This document shows positions 55,495-64,000 of a stretch of DNA of 64,000 nucleotides, one piece after another. Numbering within the stretch: the first letter of the stretch is position 1; every line of letters starts with the position of its first letter. The notes under the pieces were generated by a model. It did not search any database and was not told where the DNA came from. It was given only the letters and a program-made list of their open reading frames with translations. Origin of the DNA: Campylobacter iguaniorum (lineage in GTDB: Bacteria > Campylobacterota > Campylobacteria > Campylobacterales > Campylobacteraceae); NCBI RefSeq assembly GCF_000736415.1, contig NZ_CP009043.1:1240001-1304000 (forward strand). The letters run 5' to 3'. A program made the translations under genes and the position numbers.

Positions 55495-56013
55495 ATGATA
55501 TCTTCAAATTCTTATTTAAACGCATCGCTAAATAACTTGGATTTTAGCTTTAAAACAAGCTCTGGCGATGAGATAAATCTATCTATGTATGACAACAAAA
55601 GCCTAAGCTACAAAAATACAACTACGAAAAACCAAAGTACCACAGAACTTACTTTAAGTCATCAATACGGATATAGTTTTGAGTTTAAATCAAACGGCAT
55701 AACTGCACAAGATATGAAAGAGATCAAAAAAGCCATAGAAGATCTAACTCCAAAAATCAATGATTTTATGAAAAACGTCCAAAAAAACGAGCCATTTTCA
55801 GATCAAACTATCACAAATTTAGCAAATTCAATCAAAAAAGAGCTTCCAGATTACCAAAATCAAAATGAAAAAAATCTAGTCTCAAGCAACTTACTTGATC
55901 TTTTTGACAATCTTTTAGAAAAAAATAAAGCAGATATGAAACTCTTGCAAAATTCCAAAAAACTATTTGATGAGATCCAAAAACAGCTAGATAGTTTTAG
56001 CCTATACGCATAG
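55495..56013 (+). CDS. Hypothetical protein
   Basis: A 172-residue hydrophilic protein with no signal peptide or membrane segment. The first half is Ser/Thr/Asn-rich (SFKTSSGDEINLSMYDNKSL), the middle has a beta motif HQYGYSFEFKSNGITAQDMKEIKKAIEDL, and the C-terminal third is a likely coiled coil (about 130-172, NLLEKNKADMKLLQNSKKL). I do not recognise the family. SD CAAGGAG is strong and the gene has Campylobacter codon use. It stands alone upstream of dut. Confidence 0.7.
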   Translation: MISSNSYLNASLNNLDFSFKTSSGDEINLSMYDNKSLSYKNTTTKNQSTTELTLSHQYGYSFEFKSNGITAQDMKEIKKAIEDLTPKINDFMKNVQKNEPFSDQTITNLANSIKKELPDYQNQNEKNLVSSNLLDLFDNLLEKNKADMKLLQNSKKLFDEIQKQLDSFSLYA

Positions 56014-56052
56014 TTTTGACTAATCTCATTTACTATTTTTACTATTTTTTGA

Positions 56053-56058
56053 TATAAT
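56053..56058 (+). promoter_or_regulatory. -10 box for the dut-EI24-Na/Pi run
   Basis: TATAAT 24 bp before the dut ATG with a TTTTTTGA stretch directly upstream, the usual Campylobacter promoter form. SD AAGGAATTTTT follows. Confidence 0.6.
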
Positions 56059-56082
56059 AAATCAAAAATTTAAGGAATTTTT

Positions 56083-56778
56083 ATGCAATATGTAAGATTA
56101 GTAGAAGAGATGTTAAAGCTCCAACAAAAACTCAACGACGACACAAATGGCAAAGGCTGGGAGAGCGGTCTAACAGCTCAAAACAAACTCATAAGCTGGA
56201 AAAGATGCATATATATGGAGTGCGCTGAGCTGATAGATAGTTTTGCTTGGAAGCACTGGAAAGCAATCTCAAAACCAACAAACAAAGAAAATGTCATCAT
56301 AGAAATAGTAGATATTTGGCATTTTATCATGAGTCTTGGACTTGAAAATTACACTTCAAAAAAGATAGGTGACATACATCAACTCGCCACAGATATAGCT
56401 AGTTGTAGCGGATTTAGCGAGTTTTGCAAAGATGCTTATCACATCAACCAATACAACATTTACGAGATCATAAACGACGTCGAAGCTATCATAAATCGCT
56501 GCAGTGGATTTGATATAAACTTCTTTGATTTAGTCAAAGATTACTTTAGATTGGCTTTGAAATGCGGAGTAAATTTGGGCGTATTATTTGAAATGTATAT
56601 GGGAAAAAACGTCTTAAATAAATTTCGCCAAGACAACGGATATAAAGAAGGAAGTTACAAAAAGCTTTGGAATGGCGTCGAAGACAATGTCGTAATGGGC
56701 GAAATTCTAGCTTCAGGTATAAACTCACCAGAGCAAATTTACAGCGCACTTGAGCTAAAATACAAAAACGTCAAATGA
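56083..56778 (+). CDS. dut: Dimeric dUTPase (all-alpha type)
   Basis: A 231-residue all-alpha NTP pyrophosphohydrolase of the dimeric dUTPase family found in Campylobacter (Cj1451 by recollection), unrelated to trimeric Dut. The metal-binding motifs are MECAELIDSFAWKHWK (about 46-61) and EIVDIWHFIMSL (about 75-86), followed by a C-terminal KNVLNKFRQDNGYKEGSY fingerprint. It turns dUTP into dUMP and PPi. Its stop overlaps the next start by 4 bp. Confidence 0.93.
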   Translation: MQYVRLVEEMLKLQQKLNDDTNGKGWESGLTAQNKLISWKRCIYMECAELIDSFAWKHWKAISKPTNKENVIIEIVDIWHFIMSLGLENYTSKKIGDIHQLATDIASCSGFSEFCKDAYHINQYNIYEIINDVEAIINRCSGFDINFFDLVKDYFRLALKCGVNLGVLFEMYMGKNVLNKFRQDNGYKEGSYKKLWNGVEDNVVMGEILASGINSPEQIYSALELKYKNVK

Positions 56779-57509
56779 TAAATTTACTACGTTTAAGTAT
56801 TAATGATTTTTTTACCAAAAAATTTATCCTACTCTCATTGTTGCCGTTTTTTATATCGATTTTGCTTTTTAGCACGCTTATGATATTTGGTGGCAATGAG
56901 CTATTTGAGATACTTAAGGCTGGTGCTATCAGTGGCGATTACTCATTTATTGATGAGAGTGAGCATGGGTTTTTGGTAGCTATTTTGTCTTTTCAAGCAG
57001 TTAAATTTTTAATAGTTGGTATGTTTTATATTTTGAGTGGATTTTTTGCTGTCATGCTAAGCATTATATTTGCAGCCATTATAGCTGGATTTTTGACCCC
57101 TACAGTGACTAAATTTGTCAATCAAAAATATTATAAATTCACGCTCAAAGATGACATCTCCACGCTCAAAATTATCAAAATTTCGCTTGTGATATTCGCC
57201 AAATTTTTACTTATTTTGCTTATTTGTTTGCCATTTTTGTTTGTTCCAGTGATAAATTTATTCGTCATAAATATCCCGTTTTTTTATCTATTTTATAAAT
57301 TTATGCTAATCGATATCGCCTCAAATACGCTAAATTCATTTGAGTTTGATATCATGCTAAGAAGCGATGCTGGCTGGGATTTTAAATTTGCTTGCTTAGT
57401 CTTTTATATTTTAGCCTTAATTCCACTTGTTGGTATATTTTTCCAGCTATTTTTTGTTATGTTTTTAAGTCATTTGTTGTTTAAAAAAAGTCAAATTTAT
57501 AGGTTCTAA
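56775..57509 (+). CDS. EI24/CysZ-like membrane protein
   Basis: A 244-residue protein with four long hydrophobic segments (about 18-42, 68-108, 140-185, 205-238) and the EI24 pattern: a first amphipathic helix INLLRLSINDFFTKKF, then SIIFAAIIAGFLTPTVTKFVNQKYY. CysZ imports sulphate in enteric bacteria; in Campylobacter the role is not established. ATGA overlap with dut and a 2-bp gap to the transporter gene suggest one transcript. Confidence 0.8.
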   Translation: MINLLRLSINDFFTKKFILLSLLPFFISILLFSTLMIFGGNELFEILKAGAISGDYSFIDESEHGFLVAILSFQAVKFLIVGMFYILSGFFAVMLSIIFAAIIAGFLTPTVTKFVNQKYYKFTLKDDISTLKIIKISLVIFAKFLLILLICLPFLFVPVINLFVINIPFFYLFYKFMLIDIASNTLNSFEFDIMLRSDAGWDFKFACLVFYILALIPLVGIFFQLFFVMFLSHLLFKKSQIYRF

Positions 57510-57511
57510 TC

Positions 57512-59278
57512 TTGAATAAAATCTTAATTTCTCTACTCGTTCTAGTACTGTGCGTACTAATGTTTATCAGCAAAAGTTTTTTAGTGATAATATGCGGCGT
57601 TTGCATATTTTTGTACGCTATGGTGGTTTTAGAAAGCAGCTTTTCTATGTTTACTGCTATAGAAAATTTTCTAAAAAAAGCCACCAAAAATAGGATTTCT
57701 GGATTTGGTTTTGGGTTTATCACAGTCGTTATTATGCAATCAAGCGGTCTTATTAGTGTTCTTACTATATCATTTTTAAGCGCTGGACTTATAAGCCTTA
57801 CTTCTGGACTTTCTATCATTTATGGGGCAAATTTAGGCACAGTTGTTGGGGCTTGGCTCGTTGCTGGGCTAGGGCTAAAAGTCGATATCGCACTTTATGC
57901 AATGCCGCTTATTGTAATTGGTGTTTTGTTTATATTCAATAAATCCGAAAAACTAAAAGGCTGCGGATACTTTTTGCTTAGCATTGGGCTTTTGTTTTTA
58001 GGTATTGCTTACATGAAATCGGGATTTGATAATATCAAAGAGACGATAGATCTCTCAAAATATGCAATGACAGGAGTCGGCGGGCTTCTTATTTATACAT
58101 TGATAGGTCTTGGCGTGACAGTCATTTTACAAAGCTCCACAGCGACCATAACTATAGCCATAACAGCTCTTGGAGTAAGCCAAATCAGCTACGAAAATGC
58201 AGTTGCCATAGCCATTGGCTCAAATGTAGGAAGTACGATTATGGCGATCATCGGCTCGATAAACGCAAACCCTGAGGGCAAAAAACTAATGGTAGCCCAC
58301 GTGATATTTAACGTCACAAGCGCTATTGTCACGCTTATTTTCATCAACTTTTTTATATTTATCACCGATGAAACTGCTAAACTAATAGGTATCAGAAGCG
58401 ATGATTATACGATGAAACTTGCGATTTTCCATACGTTTTTCAACTTAACTGGCGTTTTGATATTTTATCCATTAACAGATCTGATGGAGAAATTCTTAAA
58501 TAAATATATCAAATTTGAGTACAAAAGAAGCAAAATAGATAGAGCCTATTATCTAAATGAAAACTCCATGCAGTTTAGCGATAGTGCGCTTGAGGTTTTG
58601 ACAAAAGAGATGCAGCACCTCTACGCAAACGCAAGCTCGATAATAGCAAAATCAATAAGCATAAGCAAATCTGATATAATTTCAAATTTAAGCGCAGAAG
58701 AGATCATCGCTATGCGTCAAAATCCTATAAAAATCGACTTTGACGAGCTATACAATAACAGATTTAAAGAAATTTACAGCCAAATAATCGACTTTGCCAT
58801 AGCAGCCAGCTCAAAGGCAAAAAAAGAAGATTTGAGTAAATTTATGGATATAAGACGCGTAACTTTGATGCTTGCTGAAGCATTAAAAGATATGAAAAAC
58901 TCTCAGCCAAATATCTATAAATTTATGACTTCAAGCAATATCGATGCTAAAAATGAGTATGACAAACTAAGAGTAAAAATGCTAAAAAGCCTAAGGATTA
59001 TGGATAAAATAGCAAATATAAACGATGAAAGTAGCCTAAAAACAGAGTTAAAAGAGCTTAAACAGATATATTATGACTATGAAAAAGACGAAATCAGCCT
59101 TGATACGCTTCTAGGTGGCAAAAAAATCACAAACAAAATGGCGACTTCTCTTATGAACGACACTGCTTTGATACAAAATATAACAAAAAATATGCTAAGG
59201 ATTATTGAGGTTATATTTATTCATAATAACAGCAAAGAGGATTTTGAGTTTGTTAAACAAAGCATAGGAGAAAGTTGA
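57512..59278 (+). CDS. Na+/Pi cotransporter family protein (YjbB/NptA-like) with PhoU-like tail
   Basis: A 588-residue protein with TTG start. The N-terminal about 340 residues hold nine or so membrane helices and two copies of the QSSx repeat, VVIMQSSGLISVLT and TVILQSSTATITIAI, which form the substrate site of Na/phosphate cotransporters. The C-terminal about 230 residues (from about 350) are helical and PhoU-like (SALEVLTKEMQHLYANASSI). It probably exports or imports phosphate; direction is not readable from sequence. Confidence 0.88.
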   Translation: MNKILISLLVLVLCVLMFISKSFLVIICGVCIFLYAMVVLESSFSMFTAIENFLKKATKNRISGFGFGFITVVIMQSSGLISVLTISFLSAGLISLTSGLSIIYGANLGTVVGAWLVAGLGLKVDIALYAMPLIVIGVLFIFNKSEKLKGCGYFLLSIGLLFLGIAYMKSGFDNIKETIDLSKYAMTGVGGLLIYTLIGLGVTVILQSSTATITIAITALGVSQISYENAVAIAIGSNVGSTIMAIIGSINANPEGKKLMVAHVIFNVTSAIVTLIFINFFIFITDETAKLIGIRSDDYTMKLAIFHTFFNLTGVLIFYPLTDLMEKFLNKYIKFEYKRSKIDRAYYLNENSMQFSDSALEVLTKEMQHLYANASSIIAKSISISKSDIISNLSAEEIIAMRQNPIKIDFDELYNNRFKEIYSQIIDFAIAASSKAKKEDLSKFMDIRRVTLMLAEALKDMKNSQPNIYKFMTSSNIDAKNEYDKLRVKMLKSLRIMDKIANINDESSLKTELKELKQIYYDYEKDEISLDTLLGGKKITNKMATSLMNDTALIQNITKNMLRIIEVIFIHNNSKEDFEFVKQSIGES

Positions 59279-59338
59279 GCGAAATCAATTTTTTTGCTTT
59301 AAAAACTTGGTAAAATAACTAAATTTTAAGGAGAAACA

Positions 59339-59530
59339 ATGAAAAAAGACGGTCAAATTTACTGTAACATCTGCCTAGCAAACGACAAAGAAGAGCCAAA
59401 CATAGTATTTATCCAAGCTATTCATAAGGGTCAAAATATAGATATTTGCACATCTTGTATGCCTACAGTGATACACGGCTCAGGCTCATCTATCAAAAGC
59501 AACGAAGAAGTTCAAAACGAAATCAAATAA
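59339..59530 (+). CDS. Small zinc-ribbon-like protein
   Basis: A 63-residue cytoplasmic protein with two Cys pairs, YCNIC near residue 8 and ICTSC near residue 40, spaced as in a four-Cys zinc ribbon. The tail is Ser/Asn/Glu-rich. A strong SD AAGGAGAAACA precedes the ATG. No function recognised. Confidence 0.75.
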   Translation: MKKDGQIYCNICLANDKEEPNIVFIQAIHKGQNIDICTSCMPTVIHGSGSSIKSNEEVQNEIK

Positions 59531-59537
59531 TCCAACA

Positions 59538-59568
59538 TTTAGCCAAATTTACTTATAATTTGGCTAAA
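59538..59568 (+). terminator. Hairpin after the zinc-ribbon gene
   Basis: TTTAGCCAAAT and ATTTGGCTAAA form a perfect 11-bp inverted repeat with a 9-base loop, starting eight bases after the stop. No T-run follows, so termination is probable but not certain. The rest of the 237-bp gap to the DUF485 gene is AT-rich and holds only a promoter. Confidence 0.55.
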
Positions 59569-59731
59569 TACTATCACAAATCCACTCATAATTTTATTTT
59601 TAATTTTAATAAATTTTACTATATTACTTATTTTTGCATATTCTTGTTACTTTTAGTAACTATTAATAATTATTTTTACTTAAAGTTACATTTATAAATA
59701 AGAAAAATGATACAAATTTATAACTACTTGC

Positions 59732-59737
59732 TATAAT
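59732..59737 (+). promoter_or_regulatory. -10 box for the DUF485-actP operon
   Basis: TATAAT in the context TTGCTATAATC, 31 bp before the ATG; AAGGAG follows at correct SD distance. Confidence 0.6.
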
Positions 59738-59767
59738 CAATCCAAATTTGTAATATAAGGAGAAAAA

Positions 59768-60100
59768 ATGCGAGCAGAAATAGCAAATTTTAATATCTTA
59801 GTTAAGATTCGCAGCCATTTTGCATGGTTTTTGGTAGCAGTTGTAGTGATCTTGTACTACTCAATGATGTTACTCATTGGTTTAGCACCGGAGTTTTTGG
59901 GGCTTAAAATCGGAGAGTTTCCTATCAGTCTTGGGATACTTATTGGCGTGTTTATTATAGCCACTTGTGTCAGCGTGACATGGCTTTATACATACGTGGC
60001 AAATACATTTTTAGACCATGAGTTTGGCGAAGCGACAAAAAGACTTTACAAAGCAGATCTAATAGATGAAGATGGTAAACTAAAAGGAGATAATCCATGA
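59768..60100 (+). CDS. DUF485 membrane protein (YjcH-like)
   Basis: A 110-residue inner-membrane protein with two helices (about 18-42 and 55-80) of the DUF485 family, as E. coli YjcH. LVKIRSHFAWFLVAVVVILYY is typical (residues 11-31). YjcH is always encoded with the acetate permease ActP, and here the two genes overlap by 4 bp. Probably an accessory subunit. Confidence 0.92.
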   Translation: MRAEIANFNILVKIRSHFAWFLVAVVVILYYSMMLLIGLAPEFLGLKIGEFPISLGILIGVFIIATCVSVTWLYTYVANTFLDHEFGEATKRLYKADLIDEDGKLKGDNP

Positions 60101-61713
60101 AAAACTTACTTACATTAATGCTTTTATCAGCTTTTGCATTTGGTGCCGAGCCAATTATTGGGGTTAAGAGCGAACTAAATTTAACTGCTATAATTTTATT
60201 TTTGATATTTGTCGCAGCCACTCTTGGCATAACATATTTTTCAGCCAAAAAAGCAAAAGTTGGCAGTAGCTTTTATACCGCAGGAGGCGGCATTTCTGGA
60301 CTAAATAATGGTATGGCAATGGCTGGGGATTTTATGAGTGCGGCATCATTTCTTGGTATTTCAGCACTTGTTTTTACAAATGGATTTGATGGGCTTGTTT
60401 ATGCGATAGGATTTTTGGCTGGTTGGCCTATTATGCTATTTTTAATCGCAGAAAAATTTAGAAATCTTGGCAAATTTACCTTTACAGATGTGGCTGCTTT
60501 TAGACTAAAACAACGCCCCATAAGAGCAGTTTTAGCCATATCTGGGCTTGTGACTTTGTGTTTTTATCTAATAGCTCAAATGGTCGGAGCTGGCGAGCTT
60601 ATCAAGATGCTTTTTGGGCTTGAGTATAATATAGCTGTGGTTATTGTGGGGCTTTTGATGGTTATATATGTAGCATTTGGTGGTATGCATGCGACTACTT
60701 GGGTGCAAATTATAAAAGCTGGATTGCTTTTATTTGGAGTAAGTATTTTGGCATTTTTGGTTCTAAAAGCTAGCAACTTTGACATAGCTAAATATTTTAA
60801 TAGCGCCATTGAAATCCACCCAAAAGGAGCTGATATCTTGAGTCCTGGCGGATTTATCACTGACTGGGTAAGTGCTGTATCTCTTGGAATGGCACTGATG
60901 TTTGGCACTGCTGGACTTCCACATATTTTGATGAGATTTTTTACAGTAAACTCAGCAAAAGAAGCTAGGAAAAGTGTGTTTTGGGCCACTATATTTATGA
61001 GCTACTTTTATGTGCTAGTCTTCATCATCGGGTTTGGAGCTATAGCATTTTTGACTGGTAAAGATGTTATGGGTGGTATAAATATGGTAAGTATCGAACT
61101 AGCTAGAATACTTGGTGGAAATGCATTTTATGGATTTATATGTGCTGTTGCTTTTGCTACTATACTTGCAGTCGTTTCTGGGCTTACGATAAGTGGAGCA
61201 AATGCCATAGCTCACGATCTTTATGCTAATGTTATACATCATGGCAAAATAAGCATGGAAAAAGAGCTAAAAGTAGGAAAGATTTCTACTCTTTGCATAG
61301 GTGTATTTGCTATAGTTTTAGGCATTGTTTTTGAGGGTCAAAACGTGGCGTTTATGGTAGGACTTGCTTTTGCCATAGCAGCTAGTGTAAATTTTCCTAT
61401 ACTTTTTTATTCGATTTATTGGCAAGGTTTGACAACAAGAGGTGCGTTTTGGGGTGGACTGATAGGGCTTGTAGTGGTCGTAGGGCTCACCATACTTGGA
61501 CCTGGAGTCTGGGTCAAGAGTTTTGGATTTGAGACGGCTATTTTCCCGTATAAAGATCCAGCTATATTTTCTATGCCAGCGACATTCATACTTGTTTATT
61601 TAATATCCAAATTTGACAATTCATACAGAGCAAAGGTAGATAAAAGCGGATTTGAGATGCAAAAATTTAGAGCAGAAAGTGGAATAGGAGCTAGCAAAGA
61701 GGCTACTCACTAG
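60097..61713 (+). CDS. actP: Cation/acetate symporter ActP
   Basis: A 538-residue sodium:solute symporter with signal-like N-terminus and about 13 helices. ActP motifs are FYTAGGGISGLNNGMAMAGD (about 58-77), GTAGLPHILMRFFTV (about 269-283) and AVVSGLTISGANAIAHDLYA (about 350-369). It takes up acetate and other short monocarboxylates. Overlaps the DUF485 gene (ATGA). No acs gene lies beside it, unlike E. coli. Confidence 0.92.
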   Translation: MKNLLTLMLLSAFAFGAEPIIGVKSELNLTAIILFLIFVAATLGITYFSAKKAKVGSSFYTAGGGISGLNNGMAMAGDFMSAASFLGISALVFTNGFDGLVYAIGFLAGWPIMLFLIAEKFRNLGKFTFTDVAAFRLKQRPIRAVLAISGLVTLCFYLIAQMVGAGELIKMLFGLEYNIAVVIVGLLMVIYVAFGGMHATTWVQIIKAGLLLFGVSILAFLVLKASNFDIAKYFNSAIEIHPKGADILSPGGFITDWVSAVSLGMALMFGTAGLPHILMRFFTVNSAKEARKSVFWATIFMSYFYVLVFIIGFGAIAFLTGKDVMGGINMVSIELARILGGNAFYGFICAVAFATILAVVSGLTISGANAIAHDLYANVIHHGKISMEKELKVGKISTLCIGVFAIVLGIVFEGQNVAFMVGLAFAIAASVNFPILFYSIYWQGLTTRGAFWGGLIGLVVVVGLTILGPGVWVKSFGFETAIFPYKDPAIFSMPATFILVYLISKFDNSYRAKVDKSGFEMQKFRAESGIGASKEATH

Positions 61714-61716
61714 AGC

Positions 61717-61743
61717 AATTTGGTCAGTTTAACTGACCAAATT
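61717..61743. terminator. Bidirectional terminator between actP and thioesterase
   Basis: AATTTGGTCAGTT-T-AACTGACCAAATT is a perfect 13-bp inverted repeat lying between convergent stop codons; the right edge overlaps the thioesterase stop. It can stop transcripts from both sides, though T-runs are short. Confidence 0.75.
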
Positions 61744-62153
61744 TAATTAACAAAACCATGAAGCCTTTTTAGATCTGGATCAATTGGTTTTTTATTGCCT
61801 TGTTTATCCACACTCACATAAGTCACATCAGCAGTAGTCACAGGCACACACTCAGTAAATCCACCGTCATTTAGTCTTTGGACTACTACTTTTACAGCGA
61901 CTGTGATAGATGTATTTCCCACGTGTTTTACCTTTGCATAGCAGCTAACTATATCACCGATAAAAACTGGTTCTTTGAAAATAACTTCTTTCATAGAGAT
62001 AGTCACAACCCTAATAGGAGCAAGCTCTCTAGCTGCGATTGCTCCAGCAAGGTCGATTTGAGATAAAATCCAACCACCAAATATATTTCCAGCTGGATTA
62101 GTGTCGCTTGGCATAGCGACGATCTTTATGCGTGGTTCACCCATATCTTTCAT
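61743..62153 (-). CDS. Acyl-CoA thioesterase (hotdog fold)
   Basis: A 136-residue YciA-like thioester hydrolase. The N-terminal MPSDTNPAGNIFGGWILSQIDLAGA (about 14-38) holds the conserved N-x-x-G-x-I-F-G-G and the catalytic Asp region; VKHVGNTSITV is the beta-strand signature. It cleaves acyl-CoA, chain length unknown. C. jejuni Cj0915 lies beside ciaB as here. Confidence 0.9.
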   Translation of the reverse strand: MKDMGEPRIKIVAMPSDTNPAGNIFGGWILSQIDLAGAIAARELAPIRVVTISMKEVIFKEPVFIGDIVSCYAKVKHVGNTSITVAVKVVVQRLNDGGFTECVPVTTADVTYVSVDKQGNKKPIDPDLKRLHGFVN

Positions 62154-62229
62154 AATTTATTTTCCTTAATTTTGCGATTTTAATTCGCGAACTCTACCCA
62201 AAATAAGTTAATACAAATTTAAAATTGCA

Positions 62230-63240
62230 CTATTTTACATAAACCTTATATTCGCTGTATCCCTCTTTGTCCATATCCTCAAGTGGGATAAATTTAAGTG
62301 AAGCTCCATTTATGCAGTATCTTAGCCCTCCTTTATCTCTGGGGCCATCATCAAAAACATGCCCCAAGTGATTTTGCCCTATTTTAGAAGTTACTTCTGT
62401 GCGAGTCATTCCATGGCTTAGATCTTTGTTGTAATTTAACGCATCGCTAGTGATAGGTTTAGTAAAGCTTGGCCACCCGCACCCTGCGTCAAATTTATCA
62501 TTTGAGCTAAAAAGCGGCTTGCCAGTTGCGACATCTACGTAAATTCCCTTTTTATCAAATTTATCATATTCGCTGCTATATGGACGCTCTGTAGCTTTTT
62601 CTCTAATAACTGAGTATTGCAAATCAGTTAATTTCTCTTTTAAATCACTTTGCGATGGCATCTTAAATTTACTCTCATCATAAAGTGGCTTTTTGGCAAG
62701 CTCTAGGTCGATATGACAGTATCCATTTGGATTTTTATCAAGGTATTTTTGGTGATAATCCTCAGCTAAAATATAGTTTTTTAGCATTTCTACTTCGACC
62801 ACGATTTTTTTATCAGTTTTGCCTTGCTCGTACGCCATAAATCTATCTATATCAGCTCTCAAAGCTAAATTTTTATAGTAAATCCCAGTCCTATACTGCA
62901 CGCCTACATCATTGCCTTGTTTGTTTAGCGAAAATGGATTTATAATCCTAAAATAATGCGCCAAAATCTCTTCAAAACTTATAACATTTCTATCAAAAAC
63001 TATATGCACAGTCTCAGCGTGAGCAGTTTGTTTCAAAGAGCGGTAGTTAGTCTCATCTGTGATGCCATTTGCATAGCCGACATCTGTTTTGATGACGCCA
63101 TTTATTTTATCAAAATACGCTTGAGTTCCCCAAAAACATCCACCAGCTAGATAAATTTCTTCCATATTTTGCATATTATTCTCCTTTGCGTTAGAAAAAA
63201 TCGCCAAAAATAGCATAGCTACGACTAATATTTTTTTCAT
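62230..63240 (-). CDS. msrAB: Periplasmic fused peptide methionine sulfoxide reductase MsrAB
   Basis: A 336-residue two-enzyme fusion behind a signal peptide (about 1-18, FSNA). MsrA domain: GGCFWG with nucleophile C35 and the [10 protein letters not shown] ending. MsrB domain (from about 195): [19 protein letters not shown] and RYCING with catalytic C309; no CxxC zinc pairs are seen in this MsrB. It repairs both Met-S-O stereoisomers in exported proteins. C. jejuni carries separate cytoplasmic msrA and msrB as I recall, so the exported fusion is a difference. Confidence 0.93.
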   Translation of the reverse strand: MKKILVVAMLFLAIFSNAKENNMQNMEEIYLAGGCFWGTQAYFDKINGVIKTDVGYANGITDETNYRSLKQTAHAETVHIVFDRNVISFEEILAHYFRIINPFSLNKQGNDVGVQYRTGIYYKNLALRADIDRFMAYEQGKTDKKIVVEVEMLKNYILAEDYHQKYLDKNPNGYCHIDLELAKKPLYDESKFKMPSQSDLKEKLTDLQYSVIREKATERPYSSEYDKFDKKGIYVDVATGKPLFSSNDKFDAGCGWPSFTKPITSDALNYNKDLSHGMTRTEVTSKIGQNHLGHVFDDGPRDKGGLRYCINGASLKFIPLEDMDKEGYSEYKVYVK

Positions 63241-63355
63241 AAAAAATCCTTTAAAATAACTTTTTGCATTTTATCACACATTCATTAAACAATTATGTTA
63301 CTATTTATAAAAAAGTGATAAAATTTATCAAAATAAAAATAAGGATAACAAAAAT

Positions 63356-64000
63356 ATGAGTAATTTCAAAGAGTTAAATTTGATAGTAAAAAAGTATAAA
63401 GAAGAGCTAAATTTGCTATACAAAGATATGGATAATAAAATCATAAAAGAGGCTAGCGAGATTTGTGGGCTTGATGATAGCAAAGAGTCTAAAATAGCCG
63501 TCTTACGCCGTATTGTGGATCTCAAAGAAGAAGGCATTATAAACACCCTTGAAAATCTTGGTAAAACCAGCGATGAGATAGAGCAAATCAAAGCCAAAAT
63601 GTATGATTTTGTCAGTGAGTTTTATATAAAAAGACATGCAAATTTGATAAATGAAATCACAAACGCAAACATCTTAAATGCTTTTGACCTTGAACTCATC
63701 AAGTCCACTCACAAAATCGGCGTCGCACTCACAAAAATGCAAAAAACTTGGCAAGCCCACATCATCGATGGGATAAATAAAGAATTTGACACTAAATTTA
63801 AGAGCATTTCAGACGCTAGCGAGTTCATCACTGCAAACAAACTCTACCAGCCAAATAGCGATAAAAGCAGATGTGACAGAGTTTATGGAGCAGTCATCAA
63901 AAACGCTGGAAATTACGAGCTAGTGCCTTACGCAGTGGCTTTTGAAGATGAGATGAAGCTAGTCATAAACGCCTTTGATGAGAGCCTAAAAGCCCTTAAA
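63356..64000 (+). CDS. ciaB: Invasion antigen CiaB, N-terminal part (runs off window)
   Basis: 215 residues from ATG at 63356 (SD AAGGATAAC) to the window end. The start MSNFKELNLIVKKYKEELN and later KMQKTWQAHIIDGINKEFD, VYGAVIKNAGNYELVPYAVAFEDEM fit CiaB of Campylobacter, which is about 610 residues. Position beside the thioesterase (Cj0915) agrees with ciaB as Cj0914c. CiaB is described as a flagellar-export-secreted effector needed for cell invasion; it also has homologues in non-invasive epsilonproteobacteria, so the role here is not assured. It is divergent from msrAB. Confidence 0.85.
   Translation, partial: MSNFKELNLIVKKYKEELNLLYKDMDNKIIKEASEICGLDDSKESKIAVLRRIVDLKEEGIINTLENLGKTSDEIEQIKAKMYDFVSEFYIKRHANLINEITNANILNAFDLELIKSTHKIGVALTKMQKTWQAHIIDGINKEFDTKFKSISDASEFITANKLYQPNSDKSRCDRVYGAVIKNAGNYELVPYAVAFEDEMKLVINAFDESLKALK

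Overview
The window comes from an AT-rich epsilonproteobacterium, almost certainly a Campylobacter. The gene blocks match C. jejuni order as I remember it: tyrS-spoT-rpoZ-pyrH-M23-ftsX-ftsE-trmB-flpA-rluD-rodA (Cj1271c-Cj1282), serA-rpsA-ispH-aroA-pheT-pheS-HIT (Cj0891c-Cj0898), pnp/purD/guaA/uvrC (Cj1246c-Cj1253), flgS (Cj0793), and a thioesterase beside ciaB (Cj0914c-Cj0915). Block arrangement and several accessory genes differ from C. jejuni, which suggests a C. fetus/C. hyointestinalis-type relative; the species cannot be fixed from sequence reading alone. No phage, IS element or CRISPR array is visible. This is core chromosome with a few accessory inserts.

Layout. 1-10612 (minus): nitronate monooxygenase (cut by the window edge), tyrS, spoT, rpoZ, pyrH, an EnvC-like/ftsX/ftsE division module, trmB, the fibronectin-type-III lipoprotein flpA and an RluD-type pseudouridine synthase. 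10660-12513: rodA (+), an SCO1/SenC protein and a CAU tRNA (-). 12601-18570: putP (-), then a plus-strand polar amino acid ABC transporter with two tandem binding proteins, thiE and uppP. 18573-21728: class V aminotransferase (-), a DUF234 nuclease-like protein coupled to the flagellar sensor kinase flgS (+). 21729-27462: dnaE, an RRM protein and a DJ-1/PfpI protein (-), then two SelW-like (Rdx) genes (+), the second with an in-frame UGA that reads as selenocysteine. 27487-37331 (-): efp, serA, a membrane protein, rpsA, ispH, aroA, pheT, pheS. 37447-48537: HIT (+), then Usp-like, pnp, phosphoribosyltransferase, lptD, RDD, purD with a probable 6S RNA upstream, hemD, a UDG-family glycosylase, guaA and an unlisted 44-residue lipoprotein (-). 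48511-55007 (+): DUF721-like protein, uvrC and a three-gene signalling cassette (PAS/HPt-like protein, NIT-domain hybrid kinase, single-domain receiver). 54996-63240: UPF0306 (-), a hypothetical gene, dimeric dUTPase, EI24/CysZ-like, Na/Pi cotransporter, small zinc-ribbon protein, DUF485-actP (+), thioesterase and periplasmic msrAB (-). 63356-end: N-terminal part of ciaB (+).

Genes are densely packed, with many ATGA overlaps. Points most worth a second look are the Sec/Cys pair of SelW-like genes with a bSECIS-like hairpin, an extra duplicated OB-type unit at the DnaE C-terminus, the signalling cassette with pseudo-receivers and a His-less HPt-like domain, the nuclease-like DUF234 gene overlapping flgS, the 6S-like RNA upstream of purD, and a hidden mini-lipoprotein divergent from the DUF721-like gene upstream of uvrC.
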